The translations under genes were made by a program, and so were the position numbers. The notes beneath the pieces are model-generated. The model saw only the letters and a list, made by a program, of their open reading frames with translations, made no database searches and was not told the origin of the DNA. Shown piece by piece: positions 33,376-46,274 of a DNA stretch of 64,000 bases; the stretch's first letter is position 1; each line of letters starts with the position of its first letter. The stretch comes from Timema cristinae (taxonomy: Eukaryota > Arthropoda > Insecta > Phasmatodea > Timematidae), in NCBI GenBank assembly GCA_039000515.1, contig JBCFYV010000012.1, positions 11,300,676 through 11,364,675 on the forward strand, written 5' to 3'.

Positions 33376-35085
33376 GCGGGTGCTTTTAAAGTAAATGTAA
33401 GAACTCATCAACATATCTTGGGGAAGGAGAGAGAATGGTAAACCTCCTCAGTACACCCGGACAAGATTCGAAAGTAGTTTGGGGCATTTTATAACATAAT
33501 TACTCAGTCTAAGGAATTAAATTTTGGTGTGTATCTTTACAGTTAATTTTGTTTTAAATAATGTGTTAGAACAGCATCAGTGTGACAATTCGATGAATCG
33601 ATTTGAAAATATGCGTTTGAAACGATGATAGAAACAAACCACGCTACCTTGTTTGCTGGCAAAACGATGTACATGACGGTAAAGCAAGTAGCCTATTCGG
33701 TACAAAGAAGGCGGTCCCATCACACGGGGATACATCAAGTTATTAACCATCAGAACCATCACTGGACTCTACTATTTGCAGTACAGTTTTCATTGGAAGG
33801 CAGCTAGAAAATGTACTAGATTTACTTTCACGTATACATACGTAAAATTATGTGATGATATAACCTAATGATATCATCAATACCTATAAAATAACACTTA
33901 TAGGCCTAACAATAATATGGTTTATCCTAAAAATGTGTATTCTATAGAAATTTCCTTCTGCCAAAATTTTTCTATACTGTAGTTTATGAGTGGTAGTGAC
34001 AAACTTCTACAAATTTGAATTGAAAAAGTTTGTAGCTAAGTATTTGGGATTTTCACGTTTCCACCACTTGCTATGATTTAAATACCTCTAGGAAATATGT
34101 GTAGGCCTATTTGATACTTTTGATATGAAAGTTTTGGTTAAGGAAACATGCTAGGTTTTTATAAACTAAGATATGAGATGAACAAAAAACTTCCATAGGC
34201 AAAAAAAAATCTTGGTCGTTGAGCTCTTTCTATTTCTTTTTATAAAAGGCAACTTTTTAAATATAATTCAAATGCATTTAAAAAACCTTTGCCAATTTAA
34301 AATGACAACTAATCAAATAAAAATATGAATTAAATGTTAACTTACTATTGCACGAGAGATTAGATTTAATTCTAGACTGCGTCGCAGACAGCTTACCTGA
34401 AAAATAAAAAAACTATGTTATAAAAATTACATTATTGAGTATTTTTATAAAGCTAGGTTATTATGACATTTAAGTTCTTCGATGCGGAAGCATTATAACT
34501 TCCGTTTCAGTGAACAATAATGTAGAAAAACAACCAAGAGATTATAAATTTTACACATTTAAAATATAAATGTAAAATTTTCTAGTAATTTGAATTACTA
34601 ATCTTATGGTTAGTATAAAAGCGTTTGAAACACCGGTGCATAGTTTGTTAAATTATAATAGCTATAAGCCAACATCTCAAAGCCTTGTTTTCTGTTAAAC
34701 CCACAAGTTACCTTTCACATTTAAAGAGATAAACACGTATGAACTTTTTGTGGAGGTATTTTTCTTGTGCTACATTGAGTTTAATGATTTCTATGGGAAG
34801 GGGTTAAAGGCAACAGGCTAGTAAATGCGATATGTGGGAAACCGTTGTAGTATTACAGCATTATATGCTTGGTTATAAGTTTAATCCTGCACGCTTAAAA
34901 CCATCCTTGTTAAGGTTGTAATTTTGAATCAAATTGCAGGCTTATTGGATGTTGTAAGTCATGAATCCTCTTTAGTATCACATTTATGTCTTATTTAATG
35001 TGTAAACCGACATTATACCTTATCAGTTGTATAAATCTTATCCTATTCGCAGAACCACTAACTCGTTTGATTAAAATAAAAAAGT
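33376..35085. other. AT-rich DNA, nothing recognised
   Basis: No gene, repeat array or RNA gene recognised. Confidence 0.4.
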
Positions 35086-35441
35086 CAAATACCTTAGCTC
35101 AGTGGGTAGCGAGTCTGTCTATTGAGTTAAGGGTCCCGGGTTCAATTCCTGGCATAGACAAAAAATATAATTGGTGAAATGTGGTTCCCCCTCTTTCACA
35201 GTGATAAATTAATGATTGGGGGCTGGATGTTGTATCTGTTCCAGATTTGAGTTATTTAATAAGTCATGTTCTGAACTAATCAGATGGTTCAGAAAGTGCA
35301 CGTAAAATACCTCAAAATTAATTAAATATTTATAAAAATGTTTACTTTTCTTCAATTCTATATTGGATGTACCGAACACAATCGATTATTTGAAATGTTG
35401 TCAGCGTTAGTGCTACAATAGGAGATAATAAATAATACAAC
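35086..35441 (+). repeat. SINE-B, first tandem copy (356 bp)
   Basis: tRNA-like head with A box TAGCTCAGTGGGTAGCGAG and an exact B box GGTTCAATTCC, then a tRNA-unrelated body (GGTTCCCCCTCTTTCACAGT, GGGGGCTGGATGTTGTATCT). The head does not close into an acceptor stem, so it is not a functional tRNA. It would give an internal Pol III promoter. Confidence 0.8.
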
Positions 35442-35797
35442 CAAATACCTTAGCTCAATGGGTAGCGAGTCTGTCTATTGAGTTAAGGGTCCCGGGCTCA
35501 ATTCCTGGCATAGACAAAAAATATAATTGGTGAAATGTGGTTCCCCCTCTTTCACAGTGATAAATTAATGATTGGGGGCTGGATGTTGTATCTGTTCCAG
35601 ATTTGAGTTATTTAATAAGTCATGTTCTGAACTAATCAGATGGTTCAGAAAGTGCACGTAAAATACCTCAAAATTAATTAAATATTTATAAAAATGTTTA
35701 CTTTTCTTCAATTCTATATTGGATGTACCGAACACAATCGATTATTTGAAATGTTGTCAGCGTTAGTGCTACAATAGGAGGTAATAAATAATACAAC
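35442..35797 (+). repeat. SINE-B, second tandem copy (356 bp)
   Basis: A direct duplicate of the preceding 356 bp with about three differences by eye (CTCAATGG for CTCAGTGG, GGGCTCAA for GGGTTCAA, GGAGGTAA for GGAGATAA). The duplication includes the whole SINE and its AATAATACAA end. The B box is damaged by the T to C change. Confidence 0.85.
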
Positions 35798-37719
35798 TCG
35801 TAGGTAAATATTAAAATAATAATTATAATATTTTAGTTAATGACATTAAATAATTAGTAAAATTAATAATACAATAGGCCAGTTGCGTATTATCTGGATA
35901 TGCTAGTCCTGCGCCGCATACACAAAATGATATGGACTAGTTTTTTGTTTAATTCAATGCTGTCTGTGTGAACTGTGTAAACACTAAAGTGTAAATTGTT
36001 AATAAATATACATGTAATGAATTATTAATTTTAAAACTAATATTGGTTCATATTCCAAGAATACTGTGTTTTAAGTAATTCTTCTTCCAAAAGATTCTAC
36101 TTAGCACAATAGGAAACCCAGGACTTGCTGCTTGAAAAAAGCAAGGCTAGCTAGGGAGGCTCTAATGACCTTGCCCAATGTCTAGGGGGCTGCAACACAT
36201 TCCTTTCCACTCGCCCATAAGTAATTGTCCAATGAACTCGGGTTTTTACACCCCAGGTCATGCTGTTCCTGTGAAGCAAGCTAAGCATTGTGCCAACTAT
36301 TGAAAAAAGATTCAAGATCACAATGTTTATTTATTAAGCTAATTTAGTATAGTTTAAGTAAAAATACATAAAATAAATATATAATAATTTGTAAAATAAT
36401 AGTATACGTAACAAGCTTTAAATTATACACTAATTAAATACATTGATTTATGTTTATGTATTCTAGTCACGTGAATTATCATGTATTTAGCACACATTTA
36501 CACATTTAACCATTCTTTCAAATGTAGGTATCCCAGCACTGATAGAGTGTGGAAGGGGGAGGGGGGTTAGGTGGGTGACGAGGCTACTTTAACCGTTGTT
36601 GACGGTAATTCTTGTTTTTCTTTAGTAGAAAGGATCGTGACGTTTTAATAGGGTTCTTTTAGTTTTTGTTTTACATTAACGACTTATTAGTTATTGTGAT
36701 TTTATGTAATTATAAATCAAATAATTACAAAAGTCAGGAGTGTTATTTTACCATTTCAAGATGATTTAGAAGGAAAAGATAAAATATAATAAATGTTCTT
36801 ATAATTTACTAAATCAGTGGCGCACCCAGCCATTTACTTTGGGAGGAGGCATTTAATCAAGACTGTAGCAAAAATTACATTTTAATGGAGAGAGCGGGTT
36901 TGGGGTTGCACAACCTCCTAAGCCCTGAAGGCCGAGAATATTTATGAATTTTAAATGCTTTTATAAATCATTTGGAGTAGTTTTATAGTAATTAAGAGAT
37001 TTAAATAATACAAATGGTATTGAAGCTATTATTTGCATGTTTTTTCAATTGTTAATTTTGAGTGTAACGGCAAACCTTTTGAATATTAGGCTTAAGTACG
37101 AAGCCTGGTATTAAAATGTAGCATATACATTCGACATATCTTCAATGTTAGTTATACATCATATTATTTAAATTTCTATTAACATTATCTGTGGTGTTGG
37201 GGTAAGAGGGGCAAGGGGGTCAAATACCCTATTTGCCCCTCTCCCCCTTGGGTGCATCACTGCTTACAGCAAAGGATATGTGTTAATATCTTAGCAATAA
37301 ACCAATGACGTAGCAATACAGTATTAATAGTCTGAGATAATCTCCCCTATGTTAGTCAGAGTTTACGCTTCTAAATAGTTTCTGGAGCATAAATTCTCAA
37401 GTTGGGAGACTCGTTTGTTTCCAAGCAGCATTGTGTGAGATAAGTTGGCTCTAAGAAATAGTTTTAATTTCAACGTGAGTTGGACAATCCGCCTGATTCC
37501 CTCTCACCAAGATCTGATGGACGCTTGATCGATGTATCACTTCATTTTACTCTTATAATGATTGTTTGAGTATTGCTAACTGTGTGCTTTTAATTACACT
37601 AGGCTAGTTGAATAGGATCTGTCTCTCTTATGCATCCAGAAATGTGCCAATATCACTCTTAGCCCCGACATTAATATTTAATTAAATTTATAACCATGTT
37701 GATATAATTATAATTTGAG
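35798..37719. other. AT-rich DNA, nothing recognised
   Basis: No gene. A segment at 36100-36310 (CCCAGGACTTGCTGCTTG, then GTCTAGGGGGCTGCAACAC) looks like an older repeat but has no partner here. Confidence 0.35.
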
Positions 37720-38030
37720 GACCACCTATGTGGTCTAGTGTTCATAGGTTCTGGCTATGGACCCAAAGGTCCCGGGTTTGATTCCCGGCGCGTCTGGGAA
37801 GCAGTGAGTCTGGAACGGGTTAAATTCAGCCTAAAGTGTATAAATAAGGAGCTACTCGAATAAAGTATAGTGGCTCCGGTATAGAAAGCGAGCTTAATGA
37901 CTGGAGTCATCGTTGTGCTGACCACATGACACTCTCTATCCAAGAGTTGGCACTAATTAGCCAAACAGTTTGGTAGCCACTCGGTAGGTATAGCCTGAAT
38001 TGGGCTGACACAATGGAGTTACTTTTATTA
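37720..38030 (+). repeat. SINE-C (tRNA-derived)
   Basis: Head with GTGGTCTAGTGTTCATAGG (A box) and CCCGGGTTTGATTCCCGGCG (B box) is followed by a body ATTCAGCCTAAAGTG, GACTGGAGTCATCGTTGTGC, and CACTCGGTAGGTATAGCC. No acceptor stem pairing, so not a working tRNA. Single copy in the window. Confidence 0.7.
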
Positions 38031-38440
38031 CATTTTGACTGGATTGTAATTATCGTTATGGATAAATAATAATGATAGAACATGATAGGGGAAGAGGGGG
38101 GAGGGCCTCAAAATTTCCTAAGATAGCATACAGTTAAAGGGAAATAATAAATGTTCGAGAATCACTGTTCTATATGGACACATCTTCAAATATATCCCTT
38201 GAAATAATCCCTTGACGTTCTTGGACAATGGTGGTTGAGGGTCCTCGGCCCCCAAATCTTCGTTGCAACTTTTAGAGTACAGCATACCTATTAATTTTTC
38301 TCAGAATACGCCACTGCAATAGGCCTATATCTTATTTAAATTTGTACACAGATGAGTGGACCCCTCGAGAGGATACATCAATTTACACGCACCCCTCCTA
38401 CACCAAATACCACTTTCCTACACCCATGTTTACACAGATA

Positions 38441-38590
38441 CAGTTCTCCCATGGCTTCTTTGGTGCTGACTGACAGCTGACAGCTTTGAAAAGTAACTAG
38501 ACCAAATTACGTATCCCTACGCCGAACAATATGATCTGCAAAAACATGTGTTTAGCAGCTGTCACTTCAGACAGTCAAAATAGAATTTCT
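38441..38590. repeat. truncated relative of the CAGTAGCCCC MITE
   Basis: Starts TA then CAGTTCTCCCATGG, followed by TGGTGCTGACTGACAGCTG, ACTAGACCAAATTACGTAT, ATGATCTGCAAAAACATGTG and CTGTCACTTCAGACAGTCAA. These match the reverse complement of 28260-28392. The opposite end is lost. Confidence 0.7.
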
Positions 38591-41117
38591 ATACAAGAAA
38601 CATATATGACTGTTTTATTTATTTTTTATTATTGTTGACCTTAATATGTTGATGTTAGACCTAGTATTAATTATTAATTTTTTCCACAATATATTTTTTT
38701 TAAATGTAGCATTTAGTCCCATATTAGTTTTTATTATTATAAATTAATAACTTTTAATTTTTTTTTTGTTATTTTACAAATTATTATTTGTTAATAGTTT
38801 TATTAATAACAATGTAAATGTTAAAAATCTGAATGTGTAGTATTACACGTAGAAAGAAACCACTGTCATAAACCTTTTTAACACTATTACAACATTTTAG
38901 AAAACATTCTAAAGTAGTTTAAAGTAAGGAGTGGTAATAATTAAAGTTGACTTACATAGAAAGCTTAGAAGTAGCTATAACAAAATATATAGATTTTCAA
39001 TTTAATGAATTAGATCATTTTAAAATTGGTAGATGAATTAAGTAACTTTTAATATTCAAAATATTCATTATATTTTGCTTTTAATGAGCAACAAAATGTC
39101 ATTAATAAAAAAAAATTCAACGAATTGATATAGCATTGAATTAAAACATGGTTGACACAAGTCTAAAATACACTATAACATATTAAAATTTAGTACAAAA
39201 CTTGGATACAACAAATTAAGGACAAAACAAAGTTAAAGATCAACAGTGTTGTAAATTAGGTTAAAAAATTGAATTTTGGTTAGCATCTCCGAATTAAATT
39301 TAATAAAGTAATGAAAATGTTCTTGTTATAACGTTTTGAAGAATATGATAATTTAATTTTAAAGGTTATGTATAAAATCTAAGCCTTATCTTGGTTCAGT
39401 CCCATTATTTCCTTGTGATAATAGCCATTATGAAGATGCTGATTTATATTCTTCCGCATGTTTCGGTATAAAAATACCATAATCATGGACAACGTAGAAT
39501 GAAATTAAAGAACCAGAAGAAAACTTGAGAATTATGTTGTACCAAAATCTTGAATAAATTACCGTTATATTAATGAATTTGTAAAGACAATTAATAAACA
39601 AACAAACTTACCAACGTCGCTGTGCGGGATTAGATTCACTAAGCATACTCTTAAACAGTTATAGTAAAGACTCTAATAAAACTACAATAACTTTTAACTT
39701 GAAGTCTTGGCCTGGTATTTATTTAATCAACACTGGAGAAAGACTCGCAAGTATTTTTTATTACACTTCACAGATTTTTTTGGAATACTACAAAAATCCT
39801 AAAACTCGAGGTTTAGCCTAGATGGAACACAACACAATCTTGGGGTTAAAAGATTGATTTAATAGTCTTTATACACTTAAATTCTCGAATAATGTATATC
39901 GATCACTGAGAAACACTCGCTATTTTTTTTATCGCATGCTTTAATGTTATATTAGATAAATAATTATTCAAAGATCCCTAAAAAACAGATTATTTCCCAA
40001 GGATAGCACGCTCACAGACCTAAATAATATTCACAAAAGAACACACAGATAACTAAGTAGCTAAATTAATATTCCAAAAAGACACTGTATTATTCAAATT
40101 TGTAATAAAATTATTAACGGTAGCAGATACACGCCTAAATACAAATAAATAGTACTCAACTATAAAATATTTTGTTCTTCAACTTGTTAACTCACGCACA
40201 TGGTTTTATTAACTGTATTTTATACGATAATTCACTGTTATATTGTATATTTAAAATTGTTAGATTTTGGTTATGAGAATAACCGTTTGGTTGGTTGTTT
40301 AGTATTGAAGTTTTCTTTTGCTGTTTAATTCAAATTAATTATTAAAAGCAAGAGAACGTTAAAAGTGGTCCTATATGCTGAAAACAAATATGCCCACTGG
40401 ATAGAAGCTATGCTTCCAGTTGATGACGTAGTGGAACTTTTTGCAGGTTGGATGGCGAGTTGTATTAATACTCGTGTTTACAAAATTTAAACTTTATATT
40501 ATTTCACAAACATTTTGTATGTTTTTTCCTTATCATTATCACAAACCATTTATTTATGTTAAAAATATGCGAAGGCAGTTATAAAAATATTAATAACTGA
40601 ATATACCATTAAATGTAAAATTTGAGGCTCTATTTAACCTGTAATTGCCACAAGAGTTAAAAAAAAACTAGAATGAATTTACTATACTTTTTTTTTCTTA
40701 AATTTGATTATGAAAAATAAAATTATTCTGTGATCTTTGGGGAAGCATTGTTCAAGTGATTGGTAATATTTTTAGTGATAATAATAGTAATAATTAGTAA
40801 ATAATAATTATTTCCGGTAAACCAAAGAACCACTGTAACTTAATTACTTATTCGTACACAAATAACTTACAGACACTTGAAAAAAGGATATTTAACACCA
40901 CCAAGATTCGAGACAAAACATCCTAGATGTGCTTGAGCTATTTTTTAGTTGGCTGATCGGTTTATTCACTAGTCAAAGTTTTAACCTCCAATGAAAATTA
41001 CAATTTAAGGCAAATAAGGTTTCCTGCACGTCGGTAAGTCAAACCCGTTACCATAGAGGCATTTGAGTTTTTAAATCAAAACACTTTTTGACCAAAATAA
41101 ATAGAAATAAATAAATA
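38591..41117. other. very AT-rich DNA, nothing recognised
   Basis: No coding region, tRNA box or shared repeat identified over about 2.5 kb. Confidence 0.4.
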
Positions 41118-41320
41118 GTAGAAACATAAGAATTTAGTTTTCTTCACATGAAGATAATAAACCGTTATTGAATGTATGTCATGAGCATAGCAGAATTAAA
41201 TAATATGCAGTTTATAAATTAAGAGAAAACTGTTTTCATTTTCAAGTTCACCCTTGTCAAATATTAGATAACTGTTGATTTCACCATGTGAAGAAAATTA
41301 AACTATGTTTCTACTGGAGA
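41118..41320. repeat. inverted repeat with about 35-bp arms
   Basis: AGTAGAAACATAAGAATTTA then GTTTTCTTCACATGAAG at 41118-41155 is the inverse of CACCATGTGAAGAAAATTAA then ACTATGTTTCTACTGG at about 41282-41317. About 127 bp lie between. It directly precedes the left end of the DUF7869 element and could be a small foldback element inserted beside it. Confidence 0.7.
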
Positions 41321-41324
41321 AATA

Positions 41325-44300
41325 ATTGGACTGAGTTATGCAATAGGAGACCAAGTGCCAATTTTTAAAATTAGACGATTGTAACACCATCTTGTGACTA
41401 ATGGTCCAAACTATCATTAAAAAAATATAAATCTTAATTTATTTGCACGTGCTGCGATCTATTGAGGAAAAACCTAAGTGCCAGCACTACAATCGAGCTT
41501 CCCTTATTTTGCAATGATAGACCAAGTCACATCTGGTGTGCAATGGTAGACCATGCAACATGTAATAATGTATTTTAGACTTGTATTCCTCTTTGGTTGT
41601 GTTCATGCTTGAAAGCTGTTATTCTATTTTGAATATTTATGTTATGAGTGTTTAGTAAGAGGATATTAACTTAAAAATGAGTGATGTAATATCTTCAAGG
41701 ACAAAGAAAATTTTGGGTATGCTAGGAGTGGAATATGGTAAAAATAATTTTGAAATTGACAATGGAAAATTGCTGGAAAATCGCCATGAACAAGATAATG
41801 GTTTCGAGGTTAGTTTTTATTATAGTATTACAAATTATAATTATTAAATTAATTTTAATTACATGGATTCTTAGCTTTTTTTTATTCTAGCCTATTAGAT
41901 TAAAATTAATTATAATCTAACAATATGATTTCCAAATCACGTTATTTTGAGATTAAAATAAGTTAATCTTACAAAAATTAACAAAATAAATTAATAAGAA
42001 TTTGGTTAAGGATTTGTTTAGTCGTTTTTAACATTATTTATTTTGTGGTTGTGTGGATATTTGTATATTTGTAGTATTATTCCAGCAGTTAGTAAAGTAG
42101 TGTTAATGTATATAATTATTATTTTTGTAGGCCTGTACTTCATTATCTCCTTTGCTTCCTGTACCATTTACTGCTGTTGTACAGCTGGATAATGGAAATT
42201 CAGGCTCTCATTCCAACACCTATCCTGATGTTGAGCAGATAAACTACAATGAAAATATAAAAACACTTAATGGAGTTATTATTGAGAATAATGTAACTAC
42301 ACTTTGCAGTGTTGAAGAAAACAACTTTGAATCTTATTTGACTATGATTAGTGAATCAACTCCAGATCAGAGTGATTGAGGTGTTCAAATAACTAATGGA
42401 CAGAACAAGAACAAGGACATAATTACTGAGTTTGAGGGACTTGACAATTCTTATTCACATCAAAATAATTTAATTAAAAATACGACTAATATTATTGAAA
42501 CGACTACTGAGGAGAATGCTGAAAACAGGGATACAGGCAAATTGAAAGAGACTAATTCTTTAATTTTTTGTGATGGAGAAAGTACCGTTAATGATTTAGT
42601 TGTGGCTCATCAATCTTCTCAGGGTGGAAATACTAAAGATTTTAAAAATACCAGTGAAAGCGTTGAAATAATGCAAAGTGAAGGTAGGCCAAAAAAAGAT
42701 CGGAAAAGAAAACATGCCAGTCAGACTAGGGAAATAAAAAAGAAAAAAAGAAATACGAATAACAGATACATTAATACCAAAGGTACAGAAGTAGATCCTA
42801 AGGAATTCAGGGACTACCACTGTAATTGCAAATGTAACGAAAAATTAAGCATCGAAGAAAGAAAAAACAAGTTCTCAAAGTTTTGGAGTATTGGAAGCTA
42901 TGAAGCAAGGGCGTTAATGTTAGGTGTGATGATTTCACAACGTAGTATTACAAGAAGACGGTCAAAGGTATCAGAAAAAAGGATGAATACCAGAACATAT
43001 CATATTTGTGGAGTCATAGTTTGTAAGACATTTTTCCTGCAAACTTTAAGGATTTCTAGTTGTGTAGTAGACAAAGCACTCAAAAAAATTAAATCAAATT
43101 TCGTGGTCAAGGATAACCGAGGTAAAGCTGGTGGACACAATAAATTGGAGGAGTGTAAAACTAGAGAAGTCATCGATCATATAAACAAGTACCCTCGATA
43201 TGTATCCCACTACTCTCGTTCTCAAACAAAACTGGAATTTCTACCGTCTGATACTACTTTACCCCTAATGTATAACATGTACTCAAGTGAATACATAAAT
43301 CCTGTCTCCTTCAGTACATACCAAAAGATATTTCTAACAAAGTTTAATTTAAAGCGGAAGAAGTTAAAGAAGGATACTTGCAATCTTTGTGATTCTCTAC
43401 ACTCACAAATACAGGCTTCTTCTTCCCAAGAACAAAAAATAAACTTGAAAATCAACACAAAACTCACATTGACCTGGCTAAAACAGCTCAAAAAATGATG
43501 TCAGATGATATGAAAAAAGCGAAAGAGTCTAACAACACTTTGGAATGTCTCACCTTTGATCTAGAAAAAACCCTACCATTGCCTCGAATACCAACTAATA
43601 TAGTGTTCTATAAACGGCAGTTATGGTTTTATAACTGTGGTATTCACAATGGATCAAAAAACAAAGGTTTTTGCTATGTGTGGGTTGAAGGGGATGCAGG
43701 AAGAGGAGCGCAAGAAGTGGGATCATGTTTAAGAAAATACATTAAAGAAAACATCGGAAACACAAATACAGAACTAGTGCTATGGTCAGACTCTTGTGGC
43801 GGCCAAAACCGCAACATAAAAATGGTTTTGTTTCTAAAGAGCGTTTTGGATGAACATGAGTCTCTGCAAGTGATAACACAACGTTTTCTTGTCTCAGGCC
43901 ATAGTTTCCTACCAAATGATTCTGATTTTGGGGATATTGAGTGTGCTCTTAAGCTCCAGCAAAGAATTTACCTCCCAAGTGATTATATTTCTATAATGGA
44001 AAAATGCAGGAAAAAAAATCCCTTTATAGTTAAAAAAATGACAAAAGAAGATTTTTTTAGTTCTGAAGATTTAGAGAAGTCAATTACAAATAGAAAGAAA
44101 GACATTAATGGTGACAAAATTAATTGGCTTCACTGTCGAGAGATTCAACTTAAAAAAGCTAAACCATTTTCTATTTTTTTGAAAACTGACCTCAACCAAG
44201 AAATATCAACTGAAGTGGATATTTCAAAACAACAGGGACGACCAGCGAAACAACGAAGAATGTTCAATGTACTTCTAAAACCCCTTTGGCCAGAAGGAAA

Positions 44301-45092
44301 GCCGATAAGTACCCCAAAATTAAATGACCTGAAGTCACTTCTGCATTTGATCCCGAATGATTGCAAATATTTTTACAAGAAACTAATTGGTAGCCCCGAT
44401 ATTACTGATGACATTGATGGATTCAGTGGAGAACCAGATTTTGAAATTGATGAAAATTATTAGCTTGTTTGTTGGAAATAAAATGTATATAAAGAGTGAA
44501 ATATTTTATGTATAATAACATGTCATAAAAAGTATTTGTAGCTGCCAAACTATTTTAATATCAGTGACAAACATAAAACAAAGATAATATTTTACATGTA
44601 AAAGATTCAATAAATTTTTCTCGAGATAAATACTAAAACTATTTTCTAGTTTATTGTTAAAATATAAACATTGAACTTAAGTTTTTGTTTATTAATAAAT
44701 AAAGATTATAATAGTCTATATGTATAAATAATTACACTGTATGATTTTGTTTATCTAAAACTATGTACCATACATTACTTTTTGTATTATGCATTCAGAG
44801 ACCAAATGCCAAATGGTTGTTGGTCTACTATTGCGTAACGTTGAATTGTGTTAATATAATAAAGCAAATATAAGCTAAGCACCATTTAATTTAAAAAGTG
44901 TTATTTAAATCCATATATAAAGCAAAAACACACTAAAACAATTAATTTTCTATATTATTCTTTCAAATTAATACCATTAATGATTGGTAGCAGTGTCATA
45001 AGTACTTTTAAATTAGTGTTTTGTAAAACCTTTCATTTCTCAATTCAAGTCAACTGGCGCTTGGTCTACTATTGCATAACTCCATCCAATTG
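41325..45092 (+). mobile_element. putative DNA transposon carrying the DUF7869-like gene
   Basis: Left end ATTGGACTGAGTTATGCAAT then AGGAGACCAAGTGCCA (41326-41361). The right end, read inverted (45092-45056), is ATTGGATGGAGTTATGCAAT then AGTAGACCAAGCGCCA, an imperfect match of about 36 bp. The core GCAATagTAGACCAA recurs inside both ends: plus orientation at 41511 and 41540, minus orientation at 44820-44839, and a degraded plus copy at 44791. Repeated subterminal motifs are typical transposase-binding sites. Exact tips and target duplication are not resolved. Confidence 0.65.
41677..44463 (+). pseudogene. DUF7869-like putative transposase, two exons, broken
   Basis: Exon 1 is 41677-41808 (44 codons, ATG, donor GTTAGT); the intron is 41809-42130 (ends TTTTTGTAG); exon 2 is 42131-44463, with phase kept. 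The full product would be about 820 residues. A TGA at 42377-42379 and a missing A in the A-run at 43434-43439 (six where seven keeps the frame) break it. The N-terminal third is low-complexity and acidic. Then come a basic stretch, a Cys-rich CNCKCNE, RRSKVSEKRMNTRTYH, CKTFFLQTLRIS, and CNLCDSLH after a basic run. The last third holds LTFDLEKTLPLPR, LWFYNCGIHN, LVLWSDSCGGQNRN, and VSGHSFLPNDSDFGDIE, which I recall from multicopy insect proteins labelled DUF7869. D, D and E in those blocks could be an RNase H-fold catalytic triad (inference). AATAAA at 44477. Confidence 0.75.
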
Positions 45093-45254
45093 ATTTACAA
45101 AAACAATTACTTTTTATCGCGTAACATTACATCCCCACCTTACACCTGCAACAGCAAGCACTCAAAATGAATGTCGAGCTTTTCAATCGTCTTGTCTGGT
45201 ATCGATGACGGGGAGATCAAGCTTCAAATCTGAGCCGGGTGAACTCAGGGTGGC

Positions 45255-45510
45255 TTATTGCATAGGTGGTCAGATGGTCTAAAGTGTCACTCTTGCATTA
45301 GATTAGACTGGATTGCTGGCGAAAGGGAGATAGAGGTTTGATTCACGGTAGAATTTATTGAGGGTAGATTTTCATATTGATTATACACTCTCCCTCCTCG
45401 TAAATAAGAGTAATATTCTTTAAAATACAAACTCTACCTTCCTCATCCATACCTCATAAATGGAATTAAGAGGATAGCTAAAATGGGTAGTAAGATTCAA
45501 TACCCACAAA
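45255..45510 (+). repeat. SINE-A copy, plus strand
   Basis: Head with GTGGTCAGATGGTCTAAAGT and B-box-like AGAGGTTTGATTCACGG, then a body with CTCTCCCTCCTCG, TACCTTCCTCATCC and the tail TAAAATGGGTAGTAAGATTC. Order and tail agree with the other plus copies. Confidence 0.65.
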
Positions 45511-46274
45511 AAAAAATCTTATTTACGAGATCAAGGAGTTATCTCAGAACGCGTGAACTTTTTATTTCCTCTAATGTGGGTACATTTCCTCTAAATTCTG
45601 CCTCTCAATCAATCAGTATAATCAAATGTGTATAGCCTGATAAGGTGGTAGCGCGTGAAGGAATAAACAGCTTCACAAGATTCATGAGCTGAAAGATAGA
45701 AAGGTCTAATTCATTTAATTTATGACCAAATCTTGATTTCATGACTTTAAGAGTCTGTAGATTTCCTTTAGTACCATATTTGTTTGAAAATAGTGTGCAG
45801 ATAAAGGAACACAGGTGGTGGATGCAGACTGTTAAAAGGTCAGATGCGACGCTGTGTTCCCAACAGGAGGATATCCTGCCTCGGCAGAGAAGGCGTGGCC
45901 AAAAGCTTGTGAAAGGGATGTTGGAGGGGAAAAGTGTAGGGTGGGGATAAGGGTTTAGCTGAGAGGGGGGATAAGGGACAGGCAGACACAAGCGTAATAA
46001 ATCACAGGGTTCGAGCTGGTGCTTGTTTGCTTGACTGGTTGTTTGGACGGAGTGTTGGCGAGGAGGAGAGGGCCTACGGGCGGTGAAAGAGGAGTTTCTG
46101 CCAAAAGTCGATTCGTTACGATTTGCACGCAACGCTCTTAATATAGTTTTCTTTTAGAACAAACCTTACTGTCAGTTTAAGCTCAAGGTCACAGGATGAA
46201 GTAGTGGATTTAAAGAAAATAAACTAGCATTCACCTGAAATGATAATAAAAATAACATTTCTGTACATTAAAAA
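45511..46274. other. non-coding DNA, nothing recognised
   Basis: No supportable gene. A GC-richer stretch at 45830-46110 gives a 175-codon minus-strand open frame without recognisable domains; I treat it as chance. Confidence 0.4.

Noticed and set aside
35091..35165. Functional tRNA gene
   Set aside because: A and B boxes are good, but the ends do not pair into an acceptor stem and the unit continues as a SINE. The same applies to 37731, 49222 and 52840.
45605..46132. 175-codon minus-strand ORF
   Set aside because: Proline-, serine- and leucine-rich without domains, in a locally GC-rich patch. Chance is the simpler reading.
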